This document shows, one piece after another, positions 36,172 through 45,409 of a DNA stretch of 50,840 bases (the stretch's first letter is position 1; each line of letters opens with the position of its first letter). Source of the stretch: Woeseiaceae bacterium. Its GTDB lineage: Bacteria; Pseudomonadota; Gammaproteobacteria; Steroidobacterales; Woeseiaceae. The notes under the pieces were generated by a model, which saw only the letters and a program-made list of their open reading frames with translations, was not told where the DNA came from and did no database searches. The DNA lies in contig WVYQ01000008.1 of assembly GCA_011772865.1 (NCBI GenBank), forward strand, positions 65,192 through 116,031, in the 5' to 3' direction. Made by a program: the position numbers and the translations under genes.

Positions 36172-37117
36172 GCCTGCGAAATGCGTCAGCGCTGAAAAGA
36201 ATCACGGCAGCCCAGATGCAGGCGAAACAGATAAGTCGCGGCAATGTTAGCTGCTCACCGTAGTAAATGCCTGCTCCGAACTGCATCGATGGCGCGAGGA
36301 ATTGCATAAAGCCGACAGTCGTCAGTGCGAGCCTTCGCGCGGCAACGGCGAACATTACAAGTGGGACGACCGTGATCGGTCCCGCGAGGAGCAACAAGCC
36401 CATCAACCCGGGTCCGGCTGAGCTCGTGACGGCCTGCCCGGATACCATCATTGAGCCCAGTCCGATGATCGCGACCGGTATCAATACCAGTGTTTCGACA
36501 AACAGACCCGGAGTCGCCCCGATGACGACGCGCTTGCGAATCACGCCATAGATAGCAAATGAGGTGCCGAGCGACAGTGCTATCCATGGAAACTCACCGC
36601 CGCTGACCGTCAGCACAAGCACACCGATGGTGGCGAGAAAGACAGCGATGCTCTGCCAGCGGCTGAGTCTTTCGCCGAAAAAGAAAATGCCGGCGACGAC
36701 GAAGATGAGCGGATTGATGTAATAACCCAGGCTCGCCTGGAAAATCCGATCCGTCTGAACTGCAATGATATAGATGAACCAGTTGATCGCGATCAAGCAT
36801 GCCGAGACAGTCAGCCACGACAGCATTTGACGATGCGTGAGGGCTCGGCGTACTTCCGCCCATTGGCGACGCAGATAGATAATCAGTGCGCCAAAGGGCA
36901 CGGCCCAGATCACGCGATGAAACAGCACTTCGAGTGCCGGCACGGACTCGACGAGTTTGAAATAGACTGGCAGTACGCCCCACAGCGTATAAGCGATCAG
37001 GCCCGCGACAATACCGTCGCGCGTGGCGGTTTCGTTTTCGTCTGCGTTGATCAGCTCGACCCGGGCCGGGACTCGGCCGGACTTCCGGCAGCCCAGTTGC
37101 GTATGCGCCGGCCCCAC
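36152..37117 (-). CDS. rarD: RarD-type EamA/DMT permease
   Basis: Membrane protein with about ten hydrophobic spans and the RarD pattern: GIVAGLIAYTLWGVLPVYFKL, then EVLFHRVIWAVPFG, then INWFIYIIAV and QASLGYYINPLIFVV, then GVIRKRVVIGATPGLFVETLVL and TTVGFMQFLAPSMQF. RarD proteins are presumed small-molecule exporters; the E. coli copy gives chloramphenicol sensitivity as a name only. The only standard start is GTG 37117, which overlaps the preceding RND gene by 67 bases. The family usually starts just before GIVAGL, so initiation nearer 37050 at a rare codon is possible. It converges with EF-G. Confidence 0.88.
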   Translation of the reverse strand: MGPAHTQLGCRKSGRVPARVELINADENETATRDGIVAGLIAYTLWGVLPVYFKLVESVPALEVLFHRVIWAVPFGALIIYLRRQWAEVRRALTHRQMLSWLTVSACLIAINWFIYIIAVQTDRIFQASLGYYINPLIFVVAGIFFFGERLSRWQSIAVFLATIGVLVLTVSGGEFPWIALSLGTSFAIYGVIRKRVVIGATPGLFVETLVLIPVAIIGLGSMMVSGQAVTSSAGPGLMGLLLLAGPITVVPLVMFAVAARRLALTTVGFMQFLAPSMQFGAGIYYGEQLTLPRLICFACIWAAVILFSADAFRRQKKARA

Positions 37118-40100
37118 GCGAAACCATCTTCCAGCAACATGTACAGTGACGGAATCAAAAACAGCGTGATGACAGTCGCGAATACGATACCGAACGCAAG
37201 CGAAACTGCCGTCGGAATCACGTACTGTGCCTGAGAACTCGTTTCCGCCAATATCGGAATCAGGCCTGCGGCTGTCGTAACCGACGTCAGGAAAATTGCG
37301 CGGAAGCGCTTCACGCCTGAATCGATTACTGCCTGCCGAATCGGCATGTCGGATTCCCGCGCCTTGTTGATGAAATGAATCATGATCAGGCTGTCATTGA
37401 CGACGACGCCTGCGAGTGCGATCAATCCGAACAGTGAAAACATGCTGATCGACATACCCATCAGGAGGTGCCCCGCTACGGCGCCAATTGCGCCGAAGGG
37501 AATTACCGACATTATTACCAGCGGCTGCGAGTATGAGTGCAGTGGTATGGCAATCAATGCGTAGATAAGAAAAAGTGCTGCGATCGATGCGAGAGTCAGG
37601 TTCTCCAAGAGGTCTGCCTGTTCCTGGCTCGATCCTTCGAGCCCGTATTCCACGCCCGGATAGCGTGCGAGCAAATCCGGGATATATTCGCTGGCGAGGT
37701 CGCGGATAACCATGCCCGGCTCGACAATATCGGGATCGGCATCCGCTGACACGGTCACGGTGCGAATCCTGTTCATTCGCGTAATACTCGAATAACTTTG
37801 CCCGAAGGTGACGTCGGCAACCGAATGGAACGGAACCTCGCTGCCTGTTGGCGTCCGGATCATCATGTTTTCGAGACTGGCAAAGGACCGGCGCTCCTCG
37901 ACTGGGTAACGCACCATGACTTTGAGCTCGTCCCGGCCTCGCTGAATGCGCTGCGCCTCCTCACCGTAAAATGCCTGGCGCACTTGCCGACCGAGCATCG
38001 ACTGCGTAATACCGAGCGCCTCAGCTTCGGGTTTTACCGCGAGTCGAATCTCGTCACCGCCGCTTATCGCGGAATTGTTGATATCAAACACACCCTCATA
38101 ATTACGCAGTTCGTTTTGCAATTCCGTCGCCGCCTTAACAAGCTGCCCGTAGTCTTTTCCGCTCAACCTGAAAAACAGCGGCGGCGTGCCGCCAATGTGC
38201 ACCATCGAGCTAAAAGAAAGATCCTTTACACCGGGGACCTCCCCGACTCGCTCGCGCCATGCATCGGTAACGTCGGATACTTCGAACGGCCGATCCCGGG
38301 ATCGTGGCATTTCGACGAACATCCTGGCTCGGTTATCATTCTGCCCGAATACGCTGAGATGCTGGATCATCGGCAAACTGCCGGGATTGCTTGCCAGGTG
38401 TTCCTGATTCATCTCCAGCAATGCATTCTCGATTTTGTCCACCACCTCATTCCGTTGCTGCGGTGACGTGCCGGCCTGCATCGTCAGTTCGACCATCGAG
38501 AAATCCTGCGGAACTTCAGGAAAGAGAACAAAACGAACGGCTCCACTGCTCAGCAAGCCCAGCGTGATAATCAGGGTGGCTACAAAGATGGATACAGTTA
38601 CACCACGATTGTCGATAGCGCGGGAAACCCACGGCTTGTACCACTCGTGAATAACATGCTGCAGTCCGTGCTGCACGCGACGCTGGATCTTGAGAAAAAA
38701 GCGCGGAATCCGCTCTTTGAACGCGACTGTCCGTTGCGGACGGAACAAATCGTCCTCGTCCACATCCGGAATGTGGGCTTGCGCCAGATGCGCGGGCAGG
38801 ATCAGCTTTGATTCAACCAGGGAGAAAAGCAGGCAAAGCACGATAACGACCGACATTGCTTCGAGGAACGGTCCCGCCATGCCACCAACAAAAAGCATCG
38901 GCGCAAACGCCGCGATGGTCGTAAGCACGCCAAAAGTAGCCGGCATGGCGACTCGTTTAGCGCCAATGACGACATTGTCCAGAGTATGCCCGTCCTCCCG
39001 GATTTTCGTATACACGCTCTCGCCGATAATGATCGCATCGTCTACAACAATGCCAAGAACGACGATAAATCCGAACAGGCTGATCATATTGATTGTGGTC
39101 GGCCATGGACCGTAAGGCATGAGCCACAGCGCCCCCAGAAACGTGATCGGAATTCCTACGATCACCCAGAATGCAACCTTCAGCCGCAGGAACAAAGCAA
39201 GAACGATCAGAACGAGCACTGCACCCTGCAACATGTTGTCCGTCATCATCTCCAGCCGCTCTTCGAGGAGAATTGCGCGATCAAGCCAGACAGTCATCTT
39301 GACGCCATCCGGAAGGGTCTCGCGCTTTTCGGCAACATACTGGTGTACGGCAGCTGCGGTCTCGAGTTCGTTCTGCGGACCCATTGCCTGGATATTGAGT
39401 GTGGCGGACCGTTGGCCATCAAAGCGGCCAAAGCCTTCAGTTTCAACGAAGCCATCCTTGATCGTCGCGATATCCGAGAGCACCAGGCGCGTTCCATCTG
39501 GATATGTTCTTAGAACCAGGTCAGCGTATTCCGGGCCCGTGTATACCTGCCCTTCCGTTCTGAGCAGAATATCGCCGCCGCTGGTCCGAATAGCGCCACC
39601 CGGAAGATCCACTGACGAATCGCGAATCGCCTGCGAGATCTCGGACATCGTCAAGCCATACTCACGCAATGTGAGTTCCGACACCTCGATGCTTATTTCA
39701 TAATCCCGATCACCAAGAAAATTGACCTGGTTGATTTCCGGGAACTGCAGTAGTTCGTCCCGAACCTCGTCGGTAAGTCTCTTGCGTGTGAATTCATCAA
39801 GATCACCATGAATTGTCACGAAGATTATCGGAATCATGGCCTCTCGTTTGGCGTAGACCGGCTTCTCTGTCAGCGCAGGAAATGTTGATATCGCATCGAC
39901 TTTTGTTTTGATCTCATTAAGAACGTCATCGATGTTCTCGTCCCGGTCGACTTTGGCCGTGACTCTGCCGAGCCCCTCCAGAGCCTGGGAATTGATTTCG
40001 ATAATCCCCTGGACATCCTGTATCGCTTCTTCAACCTTTATGACAACACCTTCCTCGACTTCCTGAGGCGCCGCACCAAGATAGGCTACGGAAATCGTGA

Positions 40101-40260
40101 CACTGCTCAGCTCAAAGTCGGGGTTCGTCTGTTTGCGTAACGAAAAAGAGGAAATGACGCCCGCCACGATAATCAGGAGCATTAGCAAATTCGCGCCGAC
40201 GTGGTTGCCCGCGAACCAGGCGATGATCCCTTTTTCGCTCGATCGCTGCCGGGGCTGCAT
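37051..40260 (-). CDS. RND efflux transporter, AcrB/HAE1-like
   Basis: 1069 residues, the usual size of a trimeric RND pump subunit. It has the first membrane helix near residue 15-35, two large periplasmic loops and twelve membrane helices with the expected internal repeat. Helix 4 carries FGFIVVLGIVVDDAIIIGES, which holds the paired acidic residues of the proton relay. The second half includes LIALAGVVVNDSLIMIHFINKAR. It is directly downstream of the adaptor gene (2-base gap), so the two are translated from one mRNA. No TolC or regulator gene is adjacent. Substrates cannot be predicted. Confidence 0.95.
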   Translation of the reverse strand: MQPRQRSSEKGIIAWFAGNHVGANLLMLLIIVAGVISSFSLRKQTNPDFELSSVTISVAYLGAAPQEVEEGVVIKVEEAIQDVQGIIEINSQALEGLGRVTAKVDRDENIDDVLNEIKTKVDAISTFPALTEKPVYAKREAMIPIIFVTIHGDLDEFTRKRLTDEVRDELLQFPEINQVNFLGDRDYEISIEVSELTLREYGLTMSEISQAIRDSSVDLPGGAIRTSGGDILLRTEGQVYTGPEYADLVLRTYPDGTRLVLSDIATIKDGFVETEGFGRFDGQRSATLNIQAMGPQNELETAAAVHQYVAEKRETLPDGVKMTVWLDRAILLEERLEMMTDNMLQGAVLVLIVLALFLRLKVAFWVIVGIPITFLGALWLMPYGPWPTTINMISLFGFIVVLGIVVDDAIIIGESVYTKIREDGHTLDNVVIGAKRVAMPATFGVLTTIAAFAPMLFVGGMAGPFLEAMSVVIVLCLLFSLVESKLILPAHLAQAHIPDVDEDDLFRPQRTVAFKERIPRFFLKIQRRVQHGLQHVIHEWYKPWVSRAIDNRGVTVSIFVATLIITLGLLSSGAVRFVLFPEVPQDFSMVELTMQAGTSPQQRNEVVDKIENALLEMNQEHLASNPGSLPMIQHLSVFGQNDNRARMFVEMPRSRDRPFEVSDVTDAWRERVGEVPGVKDLSFSSMVHIGGTPPLFFRLSGKDYGQLVKAATELQNELRNYEGVFDINNSAISGGDEIRLAVKPEAEALGITQSMLGRQVRQAFYGEEAQRIQRGRDELKVMVRYPVEERRSFASLENMMIRTPTGSEVPFHSVADVTFGQSYSSITRMNRIRTVTVSADADPDIVEPGMVIRDLASEYIPDLLARYPGVEYGLEGSSQEQADLLENLTLASIAALFLIYALIAIPLHSYSQPLVIMSVIPFGAIGAVAGHLLMGMSISMFSLFGLIALAGVVVNDSLIMIHFINKARESDMPIRQAVIDSGVKRFRAIFLTSVTTAAGLIPILAETSSQAQYVIPTAVSLAFGIVFATVITLFLIPSLYMLLEDGFAWGRRIRNWAAGSPAESRPGSS

Positions 40261-40262
40261 CG

Positions 40263-41387
40263 TTACTTGCCGACCACGATTGGCCTGAGCCGCATACCGT
40301 TAACCGGCGACTCGACCGCTGTCAGGATTACCCGGTCGCCAGCGGCCAGGCCGCCCTCGATGTAGGCGTCCTCAGCATCACTGCGAACGATGTCGACGCT
40401 TCGGATTTCGAGCTGATCGGATTCGTCGGCGATCAGCAGCTCGTCTGCGCCTTTGAGCGCAGACCGGGGCAAGCGGAAGATGCCTTCGCGGCTGGTTCCG
40501 GAAATTTGTGCGCTCACGAAAGTACCCACTGGCAAAACTTCGCCGGCGGACTCGAGCCGGTAGGGATCTTCGATAACGGCGACTGCGTAGGTCACACGGC
40601 TATTTTCATCCACTACGCCCTCGGTTCGCACGACCTGGGCATTCCAGGTTCGCACTTTGCCTCGTCTGACAGCCGCAAGTTCGACCATTGGTCCGGCGCC
40701 AGAACCAGTGGCCCGGATATCGACCGCGCTGGGCAGATTCAGGAAATCGAGGTCCTCGTCAGTCAACGGCAAACGCACTTCGGCCTGATCTGTAGCGAAA
40801 ACGACGCCGAGCCTTGTGCCGGGATTCACGAACTGGCCGAGATCCGCCTCTTTGCTCCTCACCATGCCCGAGTACGGCAGCTGTATGTCGGTGCGTTCGA
40901 GATTTCGATTCGCCCTGACCAACTCGGCTGCGGCCGAAGCCAGTGCTGCGGCAGCCGACGCGTGCTCTGCTTCGGCCCGATATCCCTGGCTGAGAAGCTT
41001 CTCGGCGCCATCGAACTCGATTTGCCGTTGCTTTACCAGCGCCTCTGCCTGTTTTACGGCGACCCTGTAATTGGTGGGATCGATGCGCATCAGGACCTCG
41101 CCTGGCCGGAAGACACCGCCGGCAGTCCATTTTGGCGATATCTCGACGATGGTCCCGGCAACCTCGGCGCTGAGCACGGTCTCGATCCGCGGTCGGACAG
41201 TCCCCTGACTGCCAATCTCGAAATTGGCCGTCATGGGCTCGACGACCATCACCTCGACAAGCAGATCGCGCGGCGCGGCCTCTTTTTTTGCAGGAGCCTC
41301 ACGGAGGGCAGACAACGCGATCGACACGAAAACCGCGCTGACGATGATGCCCGTGATCAACAGGGCGCGTATGCCCTTACCCTGCAT
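40263..41387 (-). CDS. HlyD/MFP-type periplasmic adaptor of the RND pump
   Basis: 374 residues. N-terminal membrane anchor (IRALLITGIIVSAVFVSIAL). Next comes the lipoyl/barrel-sandwich part (VLSAEVAGTIVEISPKWTAGG), an alpha hairpin rich in Ala/Glu (YRVAVKQAEALVKQRQIEFD, then AEHASAAAALASAAAELVRA) and beta domains ending VPV-like GLAAGDRVILTAVESPVNGMRL. The order matches MFP subunits that link an RND pump to an outer membrane channel. It precedes the pump gene with a 2-base gap. No promoter is clear in the 196 bp shared with the divergent ATPase gene. Confidence 0.95.
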   Translation of the reverse strand: MQGKGIRALLITGIIVSAVFVSIALSALREAPAKKEAAPRDLLVEVMVVEPMTANFEIGSQGTVRPRIETVLSAEVAGTIVEISPKWTAGGVFRPGEVLMRIDPTNYRVAVKQAEALVKQRQIEFDGAEKLLSQGYRAEAEHASAAAALASAAAELVRANRNLERTDIQLPYSGMVRSKEADLGQFVNPGTRLGVVFATDQAEVRLPLTDEDLDFLNLPSAVDIRATGSGAGPMVELAAVRRGKVRTWNAQVVRTEGVVDENSRVTYAVAVIEDPYRLESAGEVLPVGTFVSAQISGTSREGIFRLPRSALKGADELLIADESDQLEIRSVDIVRSDAEDAYIEGGLAAGDRVILTAVESPVNGMRLRPIVVGK

Positions 41388-41583
41388 CGATCCTCCCCAA
41401 GTTCACGATAGCCAAGAGTTGTGTCTAAAAGTTCAGAGTGCTCGGGCGCATCAAGGTTCCGAAACACAGCCCGGCACGCCTCTGAACCTGCGAAATATAC
41501 GCTTTTTGTGATCTAACTCCATGAAATTTGGCTTTTTTGCCCCCAAACTGCCAGTTGACCGCAGGTTATGTGCAGTATCGGAT

Positions 41584-43980
41584 ATGTACGAGACCCAATT
41601 TGGCCTAAACAAGCGACCATTTCGCGCCCTGGCGAAGGGCTCCGACGTGTTCGTCGGGCCGCAGACGGCTGCTGCGATGGCGGGGCTCAAGAAGGCGCTC
41701 GCGTCGCCGGATGCTATCGTGGCTGTTGGAGGTCCGGTCGGGGTCGGCAAGTCGACCGTCGTCCACCGCGCTCTTGGCGCGATCGGCGTCGACCAGGCAA
41801 TTATCCCGGTCGGGCGTATGCAGCTGGGTCAGGATGAAGTGCTCGAACTGCTGCTCGAGGAAATGGGCGTCGAAATTCCGCCGAGCACCGTGCGGCGTTT
41901 CACCACGTTTCGCCGCCAGCTGAAAAAATATGCCGATGACGGCGCGCGAGTATTTATCGTTGTCGAAGACGCCGCGCGCCTGGGGCCGGATGCACTCTGC
42001 GAACTCGAAGCCCTGACCGCGTCCGATTCCGGGGTGTCCGAGGGCGCGAATGTCGTTTTGATGGGCGACGATGGCCTGGATCCGGCACTGAAGAACCCTC
42101 AGCTTGCTCGCCTTCGACAAAGGCTCCGCCTCCGCCAGAACATCGCTCCGCTGACGAATTCCGAATTGCTCGGCTACCTCAAGCATTGCTTCCGCCTCGC
42201 GGGCAACGAGTTCGACCGGGTATTCGAGAACGGTTCAGCCGACGTATTGCATCGCCTGAGCGGCGGCATCCCCCGGATCGCCAACAACCTCGTCGAGTCA
42301 TCCCTCGTATCCGCCGTGGAAAACAAGCTGGAGCGCGTTAATGTGGCCCAGATCAAGCTTGTGGCGAGCGAGGAATATGATCTCAGCCTGTCTGGCGAGG
42401 CACCGAGCACGGCCGTACCCGAACCTGTGCCAGTCGCCACGGAGGCGCCCGAGCCGCCGCCTGTCGTCGAGGCCGAACCGGAAACCGACGCAGACCACGA
42501 TATACCCGAACTGATTCAGGACACGTTGCCAGACCTCGCGGTACTTTCGCCCGAACTTGCCGACTCTGCCGCGAAACAGGCCGTGCAAAGCATCATCGAG
42601 AAGGCACCGGAGCCAGAGCCAGAGCCCACGATGCCTCACTCGCTGGCCGATGACGATCAATTGGGAGCTGCACAGGTCGAGCAATCCGACGATGCAGTGC
42701 CCGAGTGGGAACGTGATCCAACGCTCGCGCAATTGCGCCCCGATCTTGATGCACTCGAGCAGGCCATGGCGGTCGCCCAGGGACTGGCTCCCGACCCGGA
42801 AGGCGACGAGACAGAAGCCGAGAGCACGCCCGAGGAGCCTGCGGAGCCCGTACCCGAAATTACACTCGACCGGGAGATTCAGGCCAAAGTAGACAAGGCA
42901 ACTGAACAACGCCGACAGGAAGAAGCACGCCGTGCCGCGGCCGAGGCGGAAGCGGAAAAAGAATCCCGCATCGACAATCGGCCGACGTCCGTGATCATCG
43001 CCGAGGCGCTGGAGAAGAAGCAGCAGGAAGATAAAACGCCGGACAACTCCGTCGAAGCCCAGTTAGATACCGGAACGCCAAGCATCGACGTGCCGGACAT
43101 TTACGGCCAGGAAGAGTCGTCGGATACGGTCAGCGAACTGCCGGTCCTGCGAGATGCAACGGAGCCCGCTTTCGAGCCTGCTGCCCACAGGGCAGCGCCG
43201 GCGGCACCCGAGCCGCAGTCGGTACCGATTCTCGAGCCGGCGCCGGCCCCGGCAGCACCTCAGCCCGAACCGGAACCCAGGCCAGTGCCCGAGACGAGAG
43301 CGGACCTCGAACACGAACTCGAACTCGCGCTCGAATCCGAGCCAGATCCGCAACCGGAAACAGCCCCGGCATCAGAGGCCGAGCCTGCACTCCAACTCGA
43401 ACCCGACCCTGAAGAAGGGGAGGATGCGCGCAAAGCCGATGCCGAGCTTGAGCAGATTGCTGTCAATCTCGCACGCGCGAGGACCATCGACGACTGCGAT
43501 GACAAAATGGCCGAGACACTCTTCGGGGAGGAATTCAGCATGATGGCTGCGCAAGTCGCTGCCAACGCACCACCCGAACTATCGGCGAACGATGACTTCG
43601 ATGAAACTGTTGAAGAGTCGGTAGAGGAACCCGCGCCTGCACCACTGCCCGAATTTGATGGCGCTGCCGCAGTTAATGTGGACCTGGAGTCGACTCCCGA
43701 TGGCGTTGCCGGCTCTACAGACACATCGGCGTCTCAGCGACTCGCGACAGTTCGTGCATTGAACGCGAGCGTGCCGGATGCACCCTCCGACGAAACGGGG
43801 CTCCCCCCAACACCACATCCGGAGGCACCCGTCGAGCAGCCTCAGTCGATCGAAGATCAGATAAACACTTCGATGACACAGACATTTCAGTCATTGAGCA
43901 CCCGAACTGTCGTTAACGATGATGACGATGACGACGGCAAGCGCAAGGGCGGATTTCTCAGTCGCTTCAGGCGATCATAA
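41584..43980 (+). CDS. ExeA-like AAA ATPase with long acidic disordered tail
   Basis: 798 residues. The N-terminus MYETQFGLNKRPFRALAKGS and the first 270 residues form an ExeA/GspA-type AAA ATPase, with Walker A GPVGVGKST (about residue 53) and Walker B-like VFIVVEDAARL. Its end matches the NNL-x-ES sensor block (IPRIANNLVESSLVSAVE). From about residue 285 the protein is highly enriched in Glu, Pro, Ala and Asp with many short repeats, and ends with a poly-Asp run followed by a basic tip (KRKGGFLSRFRRS). ExeA-type ATPases assist secretin assembly; no secretin is nearby. ATG 41584 matches family N-termini; ATG 41521 is also in frame. A bidirectional terminator follows. Confidence 0.85.
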   Translation: MYETQFGLNKRPFRALAKGSDVFVGPQTAAAMAGLKKALASPDAIVAVGGPVGVGKSTVVHRALGAIGVDQAIIPVGRMQLGQDEVLELLLEEMGVEIPPSTVRRFTTFRRQLKKYADDGARVFIVVEDAARLGPDALCELEALTASDSGVSEGANVVLMGDDGLDPALKNPQLARLRQRLRLRQNIAPLTNSELLGYLKHCFRLAGNEFDRVFENGSADVLHRLSGGIPRIANNLVESSLVSAVENKLERVNVAQIKLVASEEYDLSLSGEAPSTAVPEPVPVATEAPEPPPVVEAEPETDADHDIPELIQDTLPDLAVLSPELADSAAKQAVQSIIEKAPEPEPEPTMPHSLADDDQLGAAQVEQSDDAVPEWERDPTLAQLRPDLDALEQAMAVAQGLAPDPEGDETEAESTPEEPAEPVPEITLDREIQAKVDKATEQRRQEEARRAAAEAEAEKESRIDNRPTSVIIAEALEKKQQEDKTPDNSVEAQLDTGTPSIDVPDIYGQEESSDTVSELPVLRDATEPAFEPAAHRAAPAAPEPQSVPILEPAPAPAAPQPEPEPRPVPETRADLEHELELALESEPDPQPETAPASEAEPALQLEPDPEEGEDARKADAELEQIAVNLARARTIDDCDDKMAETLFGEEFSMMAAQVAANAPPELSANDDFDETVEESVEEPAPAPLPEFDGAAAVNVDLESTPDGVAGSTDTSASQRLATVRALNASVPDAPSDETGLPPTPHPEAPVEQPQSIEDQINTSMTQTFQSLSTRTVVNDDDDDDGKRKGGFLSRFRRS

Positions 43981-43981
43981 A

Positions 43982-44008
43982 AAAGAGCCGGGCACTGCCC
44001 GGCTCTTT
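43982..44008. terminator. Bidirectional terminator
   Basis: AAAGAGCCGGGC (43982-43993) pairs with GCCCGGCTCTTT (43997-44008) around loop ACT. It lies directly after the ATPase stop (43980) and before the end of the convergent gene (44031). T-runs on both strands suit termination in both directions. Confidence 0.85.
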
Positions 44009-44030
44009 CATTTCGCTGTACTGAAAACTC

Positions 44031-44771
44031 TCAGTTTTCGAGCTGGATGTTCCAGATGTAATCGGAATGAGCGCCACAAATTTCAACGAACTCCGCGCCA
44101 GCCTCACTGTCTTCAGCATAAATCGCACCGATGGACTCGGTACGTGCCTTCATCAGTGATGCCATATCGGCAGCTGTCATCGTTTGCAAGGCGCGAACGT
44201 GCCCGCCAACGACGTGTGTCTGCCATCCCCACGACGCGAGCTTGCCGTCTTCGACAAAGCCATTGAGGATCGGCGCGATATGTTCGTCAACGAGTTCACC
44301 GGCGCGCTGTTCGCGGGTAACGTCACAATCGAAATAGACCGAGAAACCGGCCGGACCCCGCGTGTCGCTATCGGAGCCATTGTCGAGCTGCCAGATGTAG
44401 TCGTCATGACCCCAGCACACGTCGGCAAACGCGGCATTGTTATCATCGTCAGCGTCATCGTTCATTGCATCATAAGCGGAAAACAACTCCTCCAACGTCT
44501 CTGTCTGATAGTAAAAGATGCGCTGCCATAGTCCGCCGGTGTGGTGTGTCAGCCACCCCCAGCCACCAATGGTCCCGTCTTCGACAAAACCGTTCATACG
44601 ATCCGCATCCCCAGCGATGATTTCATCGACTACGGACAGGTCACCGCTGCAATAGAAATAGGTTGCGTAGGTGTATGCAATCGGACCAGTGTCCTCTTCT
44701 TCCTGGGCAAAGCAGCTAAAAGTCAATGCCGCGAGTCCGACCGTCAGACCTATATTCTTGATTGTTTTCAT
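44031..44771 (-). CDS. Secreted protein made of two similar ~95-residue repeats
   Basis: 246 residues with a signal sequence (MKTIKNIGLTVGLAALTFSC, possible cleavage after FA or lipidation at C20). Two copies of one domain follow (about 38-128 and 146-242). Shared elements: an initial Y/F-C or F-D-C, N-G-F-V-E-D-G (60-66 and 170-176), W-G-W-x-T-H-x-x-G-G (71-80 and 181-190) and C-x-x-H-x-D-Y-I-W (119-127 and 232-240). Each repeat keeps two cysteines, suggesting a disulfide or metal role. I do not recognise the family. ATG 44771 has GGAG seven bases upstream. It diverges from the host-attachment gene. Confidence 0.85.
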   Translation of the reverse strand: MKTIKNIGLTVGLAALTFSCFAQEEEDTGPIAYTYATYFYCSGDLSVVDEIIAGDADRMNGFVEDGTIGGWGWLTHHTGGLWQRIFYYQTETLEELFSAYDAMNDDADDDNNAAFADVCWGHDDYIWQLDNGSDSDTRGPAGFSVYFDCDVTREQRAGELVDEHIAPILNGFVEDGKLASWGWQTHVVGGHVRALQTMTAADMASLMKARTESIGAIYAEDSEAGAEFVEICGAHSDYIWNIQLEN

Positions 44772-44927
44772 TATTTTCTCCAAACAGCACGATTGTGCAA
44801 TCTACGAATTGTAGTACAACCATAAGGTTTCGCCAGCAGTCTCTGCAAGTTCGTGAAATACGAATAGCCAACCCCTTTCGGCACCGATACGCTGAGTTGG
44901 CAAGTGTCGGCCACAGAGCGTTGTTTA

Positions 44928-45389
44928 ATGATGAGCGACCTCGAGAACTTCCTGCTGCCGAACGAGCCGACATGCATCGTGGCATGCTCGGCCGGTTCAG
45001 CCCGATTCTGGTTATCCCAATCCAGGTTCGGGGACTGGAAATTCCTGACCGAGATGCGCGACGAAACGGCGACCAGCCGCGAATCGGCGTTCGCAAGCGA
45101 CAGACCTGGACGATCCTTCGATATCGTCGGAGCAGGACGCCATGCAATGGGACAAAAAGTATCGGGGCACGATCACCAGACATTGCAATTCGCTCGGCAA
45201 GTTGCTGACTACCTGAATCTCGCGGTCGCCAATAACGACGTCAACAAGCTCGTACTGCTGGCCGCTCCCGGGTTTCTCGGTTACCTGAGATCGGAGCTTT
45301 CCGACACCGCGCTTCGCGCAGTTGTTCTTGCGGAGCCCAGGAATCTTTCCGATCTCGAGGAAGCAAAGATAAGGAAATACTTTGAATAG
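44928..45389 (+). CDS. Host-attachment family protein
   Basis: 153-residue protein resembling the Host_attach family (proteins annotated as required for attachment to host cells). Visible features are an N-terminal strand TCIVACSAGSARFW with SQSRFGDWKF; a Gly-Gln-containing middle (GAGRHAMGQKVSGHDHQTLQF); and helix-strand elements FARQVADYLNLAVANNDVNKLVLLAAPGFLGYLRS at the end. The name is historical; biochemical function is not established for most members. Starts ATG 44928 and 44931 are both possible and neither has a clear Shine-Dalgarno. The UspE-type gene follows 20 bases after its stop, so they are probably cotranscribed. Confidence 0.8.
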   Translation: MMSDLENFLLPNEPTCIVACSAGSARFWLSQSRFGDWKFLTEMRDETATSRESAFASDRPGRSFDIVGAGRHAMGQKVSGHDHQTLQFARQVADYLNLAVANNDVNKLVLLAAPGFLGYLRSELSDTALRAVVLAEPRNLSDLEEAKIRKYFE

Positions 45390-45409
45390 GCTGGCTGCCG
45401 GAGAAGATC

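Noticed and set aside
44791-44814. Short inverted repeats GATTG-TG-CAATC and CTAC-N5-GTAG between the duplicated secreted protein and the host-attachment gene
   Set aside because: The arms are only 4-5 bases long, which is expected by chance at this length.
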